A stretch of DNA of 64,000 nt from Acidobacteriota bacterium (lineage in GTDB: Bacteria; Acidobacteriota; Blastocatellia; UBA7656). The stretch covers positions 264,093-328,092 of the forward strand of contig JBBPIG010000004.1 in NCBI GenBank assembly GCA_038040445.1, in the 5' to 3' direction. Position numbers and translations under genes: made by a program. Below the pieces are notes generated by a model. The model made no database searches. It was not told the DNA's origin and saw only the letters and a program-made list of their open reading frames with translations. This document shows, piece after piece, positions 48,133 to 57,266 of the stretch (position 1 is its first letter; every line of letters begins with the position of its first letter).

Positions 48133-50235
48133 ATGTCAACTAGCAATAAAACTTCTGACAAACGGATCACCGTCATTCAAATCGTGATCATCGCGTGGAT
48201 GATGGCGATCGGCGCGAAGCTCCTCTGGCTGCAAGTCAAGCAACACGACTGGCTGCTCGCGCGCGCAAACAATCAACAGCAGGCAGCAATCGATCTCAGC
48301 CCGATGCGAGGAGTGATCTATGATCGGAACGGCAACGAGCTTGCGCGGTCGGTTGCGGTGAAATCGCTTTACGCATCGCCGGGTGACCTAACCGACCCGG
48401 GCGGCATCGCAGATACTCTTTCCGATCTTCTCGACATCGATCGCGACGATCTCTACAAACGGCTTACGTCCGGCCGCGCGGCAGTGGCCGTCAAACGCAA
48501 GCTCGACGACACAGAAGTTGCGAAAGTCGTGAAGCTCGGTCTGCCGGGACTTCGCTTCGTGAACGAGATGAAGCGATTTTACGTCAGCGGCAAGAGCGCA
48601 TCTCACGTCTTGGGTTTCGTCGATATGGACGAGCGAGGAGTGGGCGGCATCGAGCTTTCCTGCGATAAGTTAATTCGGGGGCAGGGTGGGCGCTTGTTGC
48701 TGGACGTGGATGCCCTGAACAAGTCTTACGATCATTCGGTTGAGGAGTCGGTGCCGGGCGCCAATGTCTCGCTCACCATTGACCTGGTGATTCAGAATCA
48801 CGTCGAGAAAGCACTGGCCCAAGCGGTTCGCGCGACCCGCGCACGCGGAGGCACGATCGTTGTTCTCCGGCCGGCGACCGGCGAGATACTGGCGCTAGCC
48901 AACTACCCGACCTTTGATCCCAACGACTTCTCCGAATCCACCGACGTCCAGCGGCGCAACCGAGCGGTCGAAACTGCCTTCGAGCCGGGTTCGATATTCA
49001 AGCTGGTCACCTATGCCGCTGCGCTCGAAGAGCGGCTCATTCGGCCCGACACCCGGATCGACTGCGGCGGCGGCCAGATTCGCATCGCCGATCGAATCAT
49101 CCACGATCATCCGTACGGCGTGCTGACTGCCGCGCAAGCGTTGGCGAAATCCTCTAACGTTGCCGCGATCAAGATAGGAATGCAGTTGGGAAACGAAAGA
49201 CTCGCGCGCTACATCGAGCGGTTTGGTTTCGGCCGCCGCACCGGCATAGAACTGCCGGCGGAATCGCGAGGATTGCTCCAGCCGGTTAGCGAATGGGGAC
49301 CGACCACCATCGGCTCTATTCCGATGGGTCATGAGATCGGCGTGACCGCCGTGCAAGCCGCTGCTGCTTACGCCTCGATAGCCAACGGCGGCGAATGGGT
49401 GAAGCCGCACCTGATCAGCAAGGTCGTATCATCTTCGGGAGATGTACTCGACGAGCATCAACCCGAAAGACGACAAGTCGTGAGTGAGGCCACGGCAGCC
49501 ACTTTGAAGGCGATGCTCGAAGGCGTGGTTGTCCACGGAACCGGAAAGGCCGCGCGGATGGGAGGCTATAGCGCGGCTGGAAAGACAGGCACCGCGCAGA
49601 AAATCGATGAAGCCACCGGGCGCTACTCGCAGACTCGCTACGTCGCGTCGTTCGCAGGCTTCGCGCCGGTCGATAACCCAGAACTCGTTTGTGTTGTCTC
49701 GCTAGACGAACCGGTTGGCGCGCACTTGGGCGGCGCAGTTTCGGCGCCTGTGTTCGCCCGCGTAGTCTCGGACGCGCTTCACATACTCGGCGTTCCGCCC
49801 GAGAACGATCCGCAGTCGGTGCTCGCCGGCGACTTCAAGGTTTACGACACTCCCAGCTTTGTTGCTGAGAACCAACCGGCGCGCGCCGATGAGACCGCGG
49901 ACTCGCGGCCGGCGCTTGAAGTGGCCGCGGAAGCCGCGGGCGCCGATTCTGCATCTAAGCGCTACGGCAGTGCGGTGATGCCTGATCTGATGGGTAAGGG
50001 AATACGCGAGGCAGTCGCCCTGTGCGCGGCTCAGGGTCTGAAGCTCAAGGCGGCCGGCGATGGAGTCGTCTCGCTGCAAAGCCCTTCCCCGGGCGCGCTC
50101 GTTTCGCAAGAGACGACCTGTCGCGTGAAGCTTTCGAAACAAGCGCTCAAGAGAGCAACGGTTGACCCCGCGCCGAAGATACCACCGTCCGCCGGCGGTG
50201 AGCCGTCTCGAGTGAAAGCAGCAAGGACGAATTGA
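48133..50235 (+). CDS. ftsI: FtsI-like class B penicillin-binding protein with PASTA domain
   Basis: The 700-residue protein has one membrane helix (about 13-34) and a dimerisation/pedestal part (LSPMRGVIYDRNGNELA). The transpeptidase domain has Ser287 in SIFK, SSN near residue 341 and KTG from Lys484 (AGKTGTAQK). A C-terminal PASTA domain (VMPDLMGKGIREAVALC, about 617-680) follows a low-complexity linker. It cross-links septal peptidoglycan with FtsW. The PASTA end resembles Spo0-type and Gram-positive division PBPs more than E. coli FtsI. The murE start overlaps its stop codon. Confidence 0.95.
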   Translation: MSTSNKTSDKRITVIQIVIIAWMMAIGAKLLWLQVKQHDWLLARANNQQQAAIDLSPMRGVIYDRNGNELARSVAVKSLYASPGDLTDPGGIADTLSDLLDIDRDDLYKRLTSGRAAVAVKRKLDDTEVAKVVKLGLPGLRFVNEMKRFYVSGKSASHVLGFVDMDERGVGGIELSCDKLIRGQGGRLLLDVDALNKSYDHSVEESVPGANVSLTIDLVIQNHVEKALAQAVRATRARGGTIVVLRPATGEILALANYPTFDPNDFSESTDVQRRNRAVETAFEPGSIFKLVTYAAALEERLIRPDTRIDCGGGQIRIADRIIHDHPYGVLTAAQALAKSSNVAAIKIGMQLGNERLARYIERFGFGRRTGIELPAESRGLLQPVSEWGPTTIGSIPMGHEIGVTAVQAAAAYASIANGGEWVKPHLISKVVSSSGDVLDEHQPERRQVVSEATAATLKAMLEGVVVHGTGKAARMGGYSAAGKTGTAQKIDEATGRYSQTRYVASFAGFAPVDNPELVCVVSLDEPVGAHLGGAVSAPVFARVVSDALHILGVPPENDPQSVLAGDFKVYDTPSFVAENQPARADETADSRPALEVAAEAAGADSASKRYGSAVMPDLMGKGIREAVALCAAQGLKLKAAGDGVVSLQSPSPGALVSQETTCRVKLSKQALKRATVDPAPKIPPSAGGEPSRVKAARTN

Positions 50236-51716
50236 AACTGGCTGACTTGGCAACACACATAAACGCGCTCGCCGCGACAGGCGCGCTCGAGGCCGAAGCA
50301 CTCGACGTCACGCACGATTCGCGTGGGTGTGAGCCGGGTTCGGTCTTTGCCGCAATTCGCGGCGAGAAAACGGACGGGCACCGATTCATCTCGCAAGCGG
50401 TCGACCGCGGAGCGATCGCAGTTATTTCCGAGTTGCCTCCTGCGAGTGAGAGCGCGCCCGCATGGATTCAGGTCGCCGGCGCGCGCGCGGCATTGGCCCA
50501 TTCGGCAGCCGCTGTCCACGGCCATCCGTCTCAGCGGTTGAAGCTGGTGGGGATCACCGGGACCAACGGCAAGACGACCACCGCTCACTTGATCGACTGG
50601 ATCATTCGCGCCAGCGAGGGAACATCGGCGATGTTTGGAACGATCGCTCATAGAGTCGGCGACGAAGCAGCGGCGGCGGCGAACACGACGCCCGAAGCGT
50701 CCGACATTCAACGGATGCTTGCGCGAGCAATCGACGCCGGTTGCCGCTCGGCGGTGATGGAAGTCTCGTCGCACGCACTGGAGCTTCATCGCGCGGATGC
50801 TTTGAAGTTCGCGGTCGCAGTGTTTACCAATCTCACGCGCGATCACCTGGACTATCACGGAACGATGGAGAGTTACTTCGCGGTGAAAGAGAGGTTGTTC
50901 AACGCAAGTCTCGGTTCCGCGCCTGGCGCATCGGTAATCAACGTAGACGACGAATATGGCCGCAGGTTGTTTAGATCTGCCAAAGGCGATCGGATAAGTT
51001 ACGGCTTCGGCAATCGCACGGACGTCGGGACGGATGAATTCAAGCTGACCGCGCGCGGACTCGCCTTCACCGCCAGTACGCCGGCCGGCAAGATCGAAGT
51101 TGTTTCGCCGCTGGTGGGACGCTTTCATGTTTACAACATACTCGCAGCCATCGCGGCAGGATTGGCCCTGGAAGCCAGTTTGGATGACATAGCCCGCGGC
51201 GTCGCCGAATGCCGAACTGTTTCGGGGCGGTTCGAGCAGGTGACGCTGAACGGTTCACAACAGACGGGCTTCACAGTCATCGTTGACTACGCGCACACCG
51301 ACGATGCGCTGAGAAACGTCCTGCAAACCGCGCGCGAAGTAGCGGGGACGGGTCGCGTGATAACGGTGTTCGGGTGCGGAGGGGATCGCGACCGGAGCAA
51401 GCGCGCTCCGATGGGAGAGCTGGCGGCAAGCTTGAGCGATATTGCAATAGTCACTTCCGATAATCCTCGAACCGAGGACCCGGAGGCGATCATCGAAGAC
51501 ATCGAAGCCGGCTTGAAGAAAGCTGCGCGCGCGTATGTCAAGCTGACCGACAGGCGGGAGGCTATCCTTCACGCGATCGACCAGGCCCGAGAAGGCGACG
51601 TCATTTTGATAGCGGGCAAAGGGCATGAGACTTATCAGATCATCGGCGAGCGAAAGATTCACTTCGACGATCACGAAGTGGCGCGCGAAGCAATGATGAA
51701 GAGAGTTGATCACTAA
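50232..51716 (+). CDS. murE: UDP-MurNAc-tripeptide synthetase MurE (meso-DAP type)
   Basis: The 494-residue ligase starts at a TTG that overlaps the ftsI stop (TTGA). It has DSRGCEPGSVFAAI, the ATP loop GITGTNGKTTTAH, the carbamylated-Lys region and DNPR at residues 410-413, followed by TEDP. The DNPR motif is known to mark enzymes that add meso-diaminopimelate to UDP-MurNAc-L-Ala-D-Glu. So the cell wall should be of the DAP type. The TTG start and overlap suggest translational coupling to ftsI. Confidence 0.97.
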   Translation: MKLADLATHINALAATGALEAEALDVTHDSRGCEPGSVFAAIRGEKTDGHRFISQAVDRGAIAVISELPPASESAPAWIQVAGARAALAHSAAAVHGHPSQRLKLVGITGTNGKTTTAHLIDWIIRASEGTSAMFGTIAHRVGDEAAAAANTTPEASDIQRMLARAIDAGCRSAVMEVSSHALELHRADALKFAVAVFTNLTRDHLDYHGTMESYFAVKERLFNASLGSAPGASVINVDDEYGRRLFRSAKGDRISYGFGNRTDVGTDEFKLTARGLAFTASTPAGKIEVVSPLVGRFHVYNILAAIAAGLALEASLDDIARGVAECRTVSGRFEQVTLNGSQQTGFTVIVDYAHTDDALRNVLQTAREVAGTGRVITVFGCGGDRDRSKRAPMGELAASLSDIAIVTSDNPRTEDPEAIIEDIEAGLKKAARAYVKLTDRREAILHAIDQAREGDVILIAGKGHETYQIIGERKIHFDDHEVAREAMMKRVDH

Positions 51717-51736
51717 CCCCGGGAGCATCGAGGCAT

Positions 51737-53227
51737 ATGAAGCTAGGTGAAATCGCAGATATTCTCGGGTCGAATATTCGCGCGGCGCGTGGCGCCAGCG
51801 AACTTGCCGAGCGGGAGCCGCTCGGGTACTCGATCGACTCACGCACGGTCCGCGCGGGGGAGCTGTTTTTTGCTATTCAAGGACCGATCTACGACGGGCA
51901 CCGTTTTGTCGTTGACGCGATCGGTCGCCGCGCGCTTGCGGCGGTTGTCTCGCGCGGCTTCCTGGACTCGGACCTCGGCAGGCAGATAGATCCGCAGAAG
52001 GCGGCGCTGATTCTGGTCGACGACACGTTGGCAGGGCTTCAATCTGTGGCATACGCCGTGTTGAAGAGCTGGCAGGGCCAAGTCGTCGCGGTGACCGGAA
52101 GCCTTGGAAAGACTACTACGAAGGAGATGTTAGCGGCGATGCTTGCGCGGATCGGCCGGGTCGTCAAAACAACTGGCAACTTTAACAACGCCTACGGTCT
52201 CCCGCTGTCGGTACTCAAGATGGAGTCCGATGGCAAGCACGCCTCGGACTTTGATTTTGCCGTGCTCGAGATGGGGATGAACCACAAGGGCGAGATAGCG
52301 CGGTTGACTGGCATCGCGCCGCCGGATGTCGGCGTGGTCACCATCGTCGCTCCTGCTCACCTGGAGTTCTTCTCTTCGGTTGAGGCGATCGCGGATGCGA
52401 AGGCCGAGATGGTCGGCGGCATAGTGCCTGGCGGCAAGGCGGTGCTCAACGCCGATGACGCTCGCGTCGCAAGAATGGCCGCCCTGCGTCACGACATCAC
52501 CTGTCTCACGTTCGGCATCGAGCACAACGCAGATGTGATGGCCAGCGAAATAAAACCGGAGGGCGTCAGCGGAAGCAGCTTCCTGCTCGCGACGCCACAC
52601 GGACGGATCGAAGCCCACGTTCCGCTTCCGGGGCGGCATAACATTTATAATGCGTTGGCGGCGGCGACGGTTGCCGATCTTTACGAAACTCCGCTGGAAG
52701 AGATCGCGGCAGCGTTAGCCGAAACCGCCACAGCGAAGATGCGCGGCGAAGTGGTGCGCTTTCGCGACGGCTTCACGATCATTGACGACTCGTACAATTC
52801 AAACCCGCGCGCGCTCTTTGAAATGGTCTCGACTGTGTGCGCGAACCGCGAGTGCAAACGCAAGATCGTAGTCGCCGGCGAAATGCTCGAGCTCGGGGCA
52901 TCTGGTCCGGAGCTCCATCGCGAAGGCGGCCGGCAGATAGCGCGGCTCGGCGCCGACAAGCTGATCGGAATTCGCGGGCTCGCAGAAGAGATCGTCGCCG
53001 GCGCTCGCGAGGCCGGCATGACCGGCGAGGCGGCGGTCTTTGCTAACACGCCGGAAGAAGCGGCGGAGATATTGATTCGCGACGCGCGCGCGGGCGACTT
53101 GATCCTTGTGAAAGGCTCGCGCGCGGTAAAAAGCGAGATCGTTGTCGAACGGATGAAGCAGAGGTTCGGGACGCTGCCAAACTGCGGCGAAGCGATGACC
53201 GGTGACGCCGCGACGGGGAGATGCTGA
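51737..53227 (+). CDS. murF: UDP-MurNAc-tripeptide:D-Ala-D-Ala ligase MurF
   Basis: The 496-residue ligase has SIDSRTVRAGELFFAI, the ATP loop TGSLGKTTTKEMLA (near 118-131), NFNNAYGLPLSVL and DDSYNSNPRALFEMV (near 352). It adds D-Ala-D-Ala to complete UDP-MurNAc-pentapeptide in the cytosol. It lies 20 bp after murE. No ddl gene is present in the cluster to supply the dipeptide. Confidence 0.97.
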   Translation: MKLGEIADILGSNIRAARGASELAEREPLGYSIDSRTVRAGELFFAIQGPIYDGHRFVVDAIGRRALAAVVSRGFLDSDLGRQIDPQKAALILVDDTLAGLQSVAYAVLKSWQGQVVAVTGSLGKTTTKEMLAAMLARIGRVVKTTGNFNNAYGLPLSVLKMESDGKHASDFDFAVLEMGMNHKGEIARLTGIAPPDVGVVTIVAPAHLEFFSSVEAIADAKAEMVGGIVPGGKAVLNADDARVARMAALRHDITCLTFGIEHNADVMASEIKPEGVSGSSFLLATPHGRIEAHVPLPGRHNIYNALAAATVADLYETPLEEIAAALAETATAKMRGEVVRFRDGFTIIDDSYNSNPRALFEMVSTVCANRECKRKIVVAGEMLELGASGPELHREGGRQIARLGADKLIGIRGLAEEIVAGAREAGMTGEAAVFANTPEEAAEILIRDARAGDLILVKGSRAVKSEIVVERMKQRFGTLPNCGEAMTGDAATGRC

Positions 53228-53272
53228 GACGGCCGGAGCGATCTCTCGCTGTACCAGCGCCTCAAAGGCTGA

Positions 53273-54379
53273 ATGTTTTACTACCTGAGATTATTTCAGA
53301 AGGTCCACGACAGCCTGTCCTTTCTGCGATTGTTTGAACAGGTCACCTTTCGCGCAGCATGGGCGGCGATCACCGCTCTCGCAATAAGCCTGATGTTTGG
53401 GCCGCGAATGATCAGGCTGTTGAGGCAGTTTCAGATAGGCCAGCAGATTCGCGAAGAAGGACCGCGCACCCATGAGGCAAAGCGTGGAACGCCTACGATG
53501 GGCGGTGTCCTGATTCTGCTATCGGTCGCGATATCGACTCTGTTGTGGTCGGACCTTTCGGTTGCGTTCGTGTGGATCGCAGTTGTGACGACGCTGGCGT
53601 ACGGCGGGATTGGTTTTGCGGATGATTACTTGAAGGTGAAGCGGCGTCACAACCTCGGGCTGACCGGCAGACAGAAGCTGATGCTCCAATTCATCGTTGC
53701 GATCGGATTCGGGCTTGCGCTCAGATATTTTACGACCTACAGCACGCGGTTGAGCGTGCCGTTCGTGAAGACGTTCAATCCGGAGATATGGTGGCCGATA
53801 TATCTGCTCGCTTTTGCGCCGATCGTGGTGGTCGGGTTTTCAAACGCGGTGAACCTGACGGATGGGCTCGACGGTCTGGCGATATCAGTGACAATGGTGA
53901 CATCGGGGGCGCTCACCGGCTTCACCTACGTGAGCGGGCATAAGGTGTTCGCTGACTACCTGGGGCTCGAGCACAACCCCGGGATACACGAACTGACGAT
54001 CTTCTGCGCGGCGCTCACTGGAGCGAGCCTGGGTTTCCTGTGGTTCAACGCGCCGCCAGCCGAGGTGTTCATGGGTGACGTGGGCGCGCTCGGAATCGGG
54101 GGAGCGATTGGCGCGGTAGCGGTGATGATCAAACAGGAGTTCTTGCTGGTGATGATCGGCGGCGTGTTCGTTATCGAAGCGCTGTCGGTGATTCTGCAAG
54201 TCGCATCGTTCAAGCTTTTTCATCGGCGCATATTCAAAATGACGCCGATACATCATCACTTTGAGCTGTTGTATCCGCCGGAGATTTCGCGCCGCATGGA
54301 ACCGAAGCTGGTGTTTAGGTTCTTGATAATCGCGATATTGTTCGCGTTGCTCAGCTTGTCGACTTTGAAGTTGAGATAG
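53273..54379 (+). CDS. mraY: Phospho-N-acetylmuramoyl-pentapeptide transferase MraY
   Basis: The 368-residue protein has about ten membrane helices and the MraY motifs [29 protein letters not shown] and FMGDVGALG, plus HHHFEL near the C-terminus. It transfers phospho-MurNAc-pentapeptide to undecaprenyl phosphate, forming lipid I. The start ATG follows a 45-bp spacer from murF. Confidence 0.98.
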   Translation: MFYYLRLFQKVHDSLSFLRLFEQVTFRAAWAAITALAISLMFGPRMIRLLRQFQIGQQIREEGPRTHEAKRGTPTMGGVLILLSVAISTLLWSDLSVAFVWIAVVTTLAYGGIGFADDYLKVKRRHNLGLTGRQKLMLQFIVAIGFGLALRYFTTYSTRLSVPFVKTFNPEIWWPIYLLAFAPIVVVGFSNAVNLTDGLDGLAISVTMVTSGALTGFTYVSGHKVFADYLGLEHNPGIHELTIFCAALTGASLGFLWFNAPPAEVFMGDVGALGIGGAIGAVAVMIKQEFLLVMIGGVFVIEALSVILQVASFKLFHRRIFKMTPIHHHFELLYPPEISRRMEPKLVFRFLIIAILFALLSLSTLKLR

Positions 54380-54385
54380 AGGAAC

Positions 54386-54448
54386 GGGGGTTAGGGCTTG
54401 GGGGTTAGGGGTTGGTTCCAACCCCCGGCACCTAACGCCCAACCCCCA
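54386..54448. repeat. Short-word inverted repeat between mraY and murD (GGGGGTTAGG type)
   Basis: The left side repeats GGGGTTAGGG-like words, and the right side their complements CCAACCCCC and CCTAAC, with a TTCC turn. It fills nearly the whole 74-bp gap. Confidence 0.85.
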
Positions 54449-54453
54449 GTTAT

Positions 54454-55893
54454 ATGGATCTAAAAGGCAAAAAGGTACTGGTCGTCGGCATCGCCCGCAG
54501 CGGAATCGCCGTTGCGCGTCTGCTCGCATCGCGAGGCGCGATGGTGATCGGCAACGATATCAAGCCTGCATCCGAGCTTCGCGAAGCGGCAGATGAGTTG
54601 CGCAAGCTTGGCGTGACGCTTTCGCTGGGAAGTCATCCGGAAAGTTTGTTTATCAACGCGGACTTGATTGTGCTAAGCCCGGGCGTGCCGGCCGACCTCG
54701 AGCCGCTCGAATCAGCGCGACGCGTGGGAATCCAGATCATCAGCGAGCCTGAGCTTGCCGGCCGGTTTTTGCGCGGGCGGATGATTGGCGTCACCGGCTC
54801 GAACGGTAAGACGACGGTTACCACGCTCATCGGGGAGCTGATGCGGGCGGCCGGTGCGGACGTGATCGTCGGCGGCAACATCGGAACGCCGCTGACAAGC
54901 TTGATTGAGAAATCGACCGACGTGTCGTGGACCGTCGCCGAGCTCTCGAGCTTTCAGTTGGAGACGATCGATAGCTTGCGGGTCAACGTGGCGGTTGTCA
55001 CCAACATAACGCCGGACCACCTGGACCGGCACGGCTCGCTTGAGAATTACGTGAGCGCCAAGCACAGAATCTTTTTGAATCAGACCGAAGACGACCGGGC
55101 GGTGCTCAACGGTCAGGATCAGGGTGTGGCGGACATGGTTGCGAAGCTCGGCGTTCCATCGAAGAAGGTCTATTTCAGTTCGCGCGGGCCTGAAACGCTG
55201 ACTGGCGCGGCAGCCGGCGTCTATTACCGAGCCGGTCGCGTTTGCACGACCCTCTTGACTGATCGACAGGGCGAGGTGGACGTAATCGGGCTTGATGAAA
55301 TATCGGTGCCGGGCATGCACAACGTCGAGAACGTGATGACCGCGCTCGGGGCGACGTTCTGTGCGATAGAAATGGGGGGAACGGCGGCCGGCGACCTGCC
55401 GGCTCTCCGCGACGCTATCAGGCGATTCAAGGGAGTCGAGCACCGCATCGAATACGTGGCCGAGATTGACGGCATAAAGTTTTACAACGATTCGAAGGCA
55501 ACCAACGTCGACTCGACGATCAAGTCTCTGGCGGCGTTCGAGCGCAACATCATCGTGATCCTCGGAGGCAAGGATAAAGGCAGCGACTACACAGTGCTGG
55601 CGCCGCTGGTTCGAGATCGCGTGAAGCAAATCATTTTGATTGGCGCGGCCAGCGACAAGATCGCCGGGCAACTGGAAGGGACGCGGCCGATTGCTCGCGC
55701 GCGATCGATGCAGGACGCGGTGCTTAGCGCGGTGCAAGTTGCGGCCGCCGGCGACATCGTGCTTCTTGCCCCCGCCTGCGCGAGCTTCGATATGTTCGAC
55801 AGCTACGAACACCGCGGCCGAGTGTTCAAGGAGGCGGTGTACAAGCTCGCGAGCAGAGCGCACAGCGGCTGGACCGGGAGGCTAACCACTTGA
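54454..55893 (+). CDS. murD: UDP-MurNAc-L-Ala:D-Glu ligase MurD
   Basis: The 479-residue ligase has an N-terminal Rossmann part (VLVVGIARSGIAVARLL), SPGVPADL, the ATP loop GVTGSNGKTTVTTLIGE, AELSSFQLE, NITPDHLDRHGSLENY and FYNDSKATNVDSTIKSL. It adds D-glutamate to UDP-MurNAc-L-Ala. Length and motifs are complete. It starts at an ATG immediately after the inverted-repeat spacer, without a strong ribosome site. Confidence 0.98.
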   Translation: MDLKGKKVLVVGIARSGIAVARLLASRGAMVIGNDIKPASELREAADELRKLGVTLSLGSHPESLFINADLIVLSPGVPADLEPLESARRVGIQIISEPELAGRFLRGRMIGVTGSNGKTTVTTLIGELMRAAGADVIVGGNIGTPLTSLIEKSTDVSWTVAELSSFQLETIDSLRVNVAVVTNITPDHLDRHGSLENYVSAKHRIFLNQTEDDRAVLNGQDQGVADMVAKLGVPSKKVYFSSRGPETLTGAAAGVYYRAGRVCTTLLTDRQGEVDVIGLDEISVPGMHNVENVMTALGATFCAIEMGGTAAGDLPALRDAIRRFKGVEHRIEYVAEIDGIKFYNDSKATNVDSTIKSLAAFERNIIVILGGKDKGSDYTVLAPLVRDRVKQIILIGAASDKIAGQLEGTRPIARARSMQDAVLSAVQVAAAGDIVLLAPACASFDMFDSYEHRGRVFKEAVYKLASRAHSGWTGRLTT

Positions 55894-55900
55894 TGGGGAG

Positions 55901-55938
55901 AATTGAAAATTGAAAATTGAAAACTGAAAACTGAAAAG
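55901..55938. repeat. AATTGAAAA-type direct repeats between murD and ftsW
   Basis: About four tandem 8-10-bp words (AATTGAAA, AAACTGAA) lie within the 92-bp gap. The word resembles that of the spacer at 44.8 kb. Confidence 0.75.
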
Positions 55939-55985
55939 ATGGCTACTCAATTCGCGATACGATATTACCGATTCGAAATTTAGAG

Positions 55986-57167
55986 ATGGCGACTAACAAC
56001 AGAGCTGCAGCGCCGAGATGGAAGCGTGAAGCCGAGATGGTCCTCGGGCGGGGAGTAAACTCGCGCCCTCGGCCCGGGCGCGAATTGCCCGTCGACAAGG
56101 TGATGCTGGCGATCGTGCTGGGCATCACGCTGTTCGGCGCGGTGATGGTCTACAGCGCGTCGGCGATCCTTGCCGAAAAGAACTATGGGAGCCAGTTCTA
56201 CTTTCTCGCTCGTCAAGCGGTGTGGGCTCTGGTAGGAATGGCGGCGATGGCTATGGCGATTTGCATCGACTACCGGCACTACAAACGGCCGGTGGTGATC
56301 TACTCGGTGCTGGGGGTGACGCTGACGCTGTTGATCGCGGTGCTGTTTCTGCCGAGGATAAACGAAACTCACCGATGGATCAGATACGGCTCTTACATCT
56401 CCGTGCAGCCTTCAGAGCCGGCGAAACTGGCTCTGATAGCCTTCTTGGCGTTCTTTCTCGAAAAGCGAGTGAAAGAGATTGAGAGCTTCAAGCGTACTTT
56501 TGTGCTCGCGGCCATAGTCGCGGGGGTGTTGATTGGGCTGGTCGGCATGGAGCCCGATCTGGGCACTGCGATGGCGCTCGGGTTGGTCTTCTTGACGATG
56601 ATGTATCAGGCGGGAGCGCCCGTTCGCTATTTCGCCACGCTGGCGGTGCCGGTGGTGCCGGCAATCACCTACATGCTTTTGAAGCCGTGGCGATTCCAAA
56701 GACTGCTGGCTTTTCTGGATCCGTGGAAGTATCAGACGACATGGGGATTCCAGCCGGTCCAGTCGATGATTGCGATCGGAAGCGGCGGGCCGGGCGGCTT
56801 GGGGTTCGCGCAGGGACGGCAGAAGCTTTTCTATTTGCCGGCCCCACATACCGATTTTATTTTCGCGGTGATTGGCGAAGAGCTTGGGCTGGTAGGAGCG
56901 GCCACACTGGTTTTGTTGTTTGGGCTGCTGGCGTGGAGAGGATTTCGCGCGGCTCGATTTGCTCCTGATCTGTTCGGCCAGTTGCTGGCTGTGGGACTGA
57001 CGACAATGATCGTCGCGCAGGCGTTCTTTAACATCAGCGTGACGCTGTCGCTCGTGCCCACGAAAGGCATCCCGTTGCCGTTCATCAGCGCGGGCGGGTC
57101 GTCGCTGGCGATCAGCCTCTTCGCCGCGGGCGTGCTTCTGAACGTGTCCAAGCACGGGAAAACCTGA
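55986..57167 (+). CDS. ftsW: Peptidoglycan glycosyltransferase FtsW
   Basis: The 393-residue SEDS-family protein has about ten membrane helices preceded by a basic N-terminal part. Family motifs seen are YSASAILAEKNYG, RWIRYGSYISVQPSEPAKLAL, GMEPDLGTAMALG, GFQPVQSMIAIGSGG and FISAGGSSLAIS. It polymerises septal glycan strands from lipid II together with the PBP encoded by ftsI. Confidence 0.97.
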   Translation: MATNNRAAAPRWKREAEMVLGRGVNSRPRPGRELPVDKVMLAIVLGITLFGAVMVYSASAILAEKNYGSQFYFLARQAVWALVGMAAMAMAICIDYRHYKRPVVIYSVLGVTLTLLIAVLFLPRINETHRWIRYGSYISVQPSEPAKLALIAFLAFFLEKRVKEIESFKRTFVLAAIVAGVLIGLVGMEPDLGTAMALGLVFLTMMYQAGAPVRYFATLAVPVVPAITYMLLKPWRFQRLLAFLDPWKYQTTWGFQPVQSMIAIGSGGPGGLGFAQGRQKLFYLPAPHTDFIFAVIGEELGLVGAATLVLLFGLLAWRGFRAARFAPDLFGQLLAVGLTTMIVAQAFFNISVTLSLVPTKGIPLPFISAGGSSLAISLFAAGVLLNVSKHGKT

Positions 57168-57168
57168 T

Positions 57169-57256
57169 GATTGTCGATTGGCGATTGCCGATTGCCGATT
57201 TGCGGATTGGAAACAGTCTATGTGAACAAGCAATCGGCAGTCGGCAATCGACAATC
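57169..57256. repeat. 27-bp inverted repeat between ftsW and murG (GATTGCCG type)
   Basis: Arms 57169-57195 and 57230-57256 pair with two mismatches; the words are GATTGTCGATTG and CGATTGCC. The gap of 99 bp is almost entirely this element, and the open frame through it is not coding. Confidence 0.9.
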
Positions 57257-57266
57257 GGCAATTGAT

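Noticed and set aside
54712..55863. 383-codon open frame opposite murD
   Set aside because: It is antisense to murD, with His/Arg-rich random-looking composition.
55901..55938. Regular AATTGAAAA words as a possible CRISPR array
   Set aside because: The words are 8-10 bp and contiguous, with no spacers of 30 bp or so and no cas genes. The same holds for the other short-word spacers.
57171..57266. N-terminal extension of MurG from an upstream ATG
   Set aside because: The 32 extra codons fall in an inverted repeat, and MurG proteins begin at the GGTGGH region reached from the ATG at 57267.
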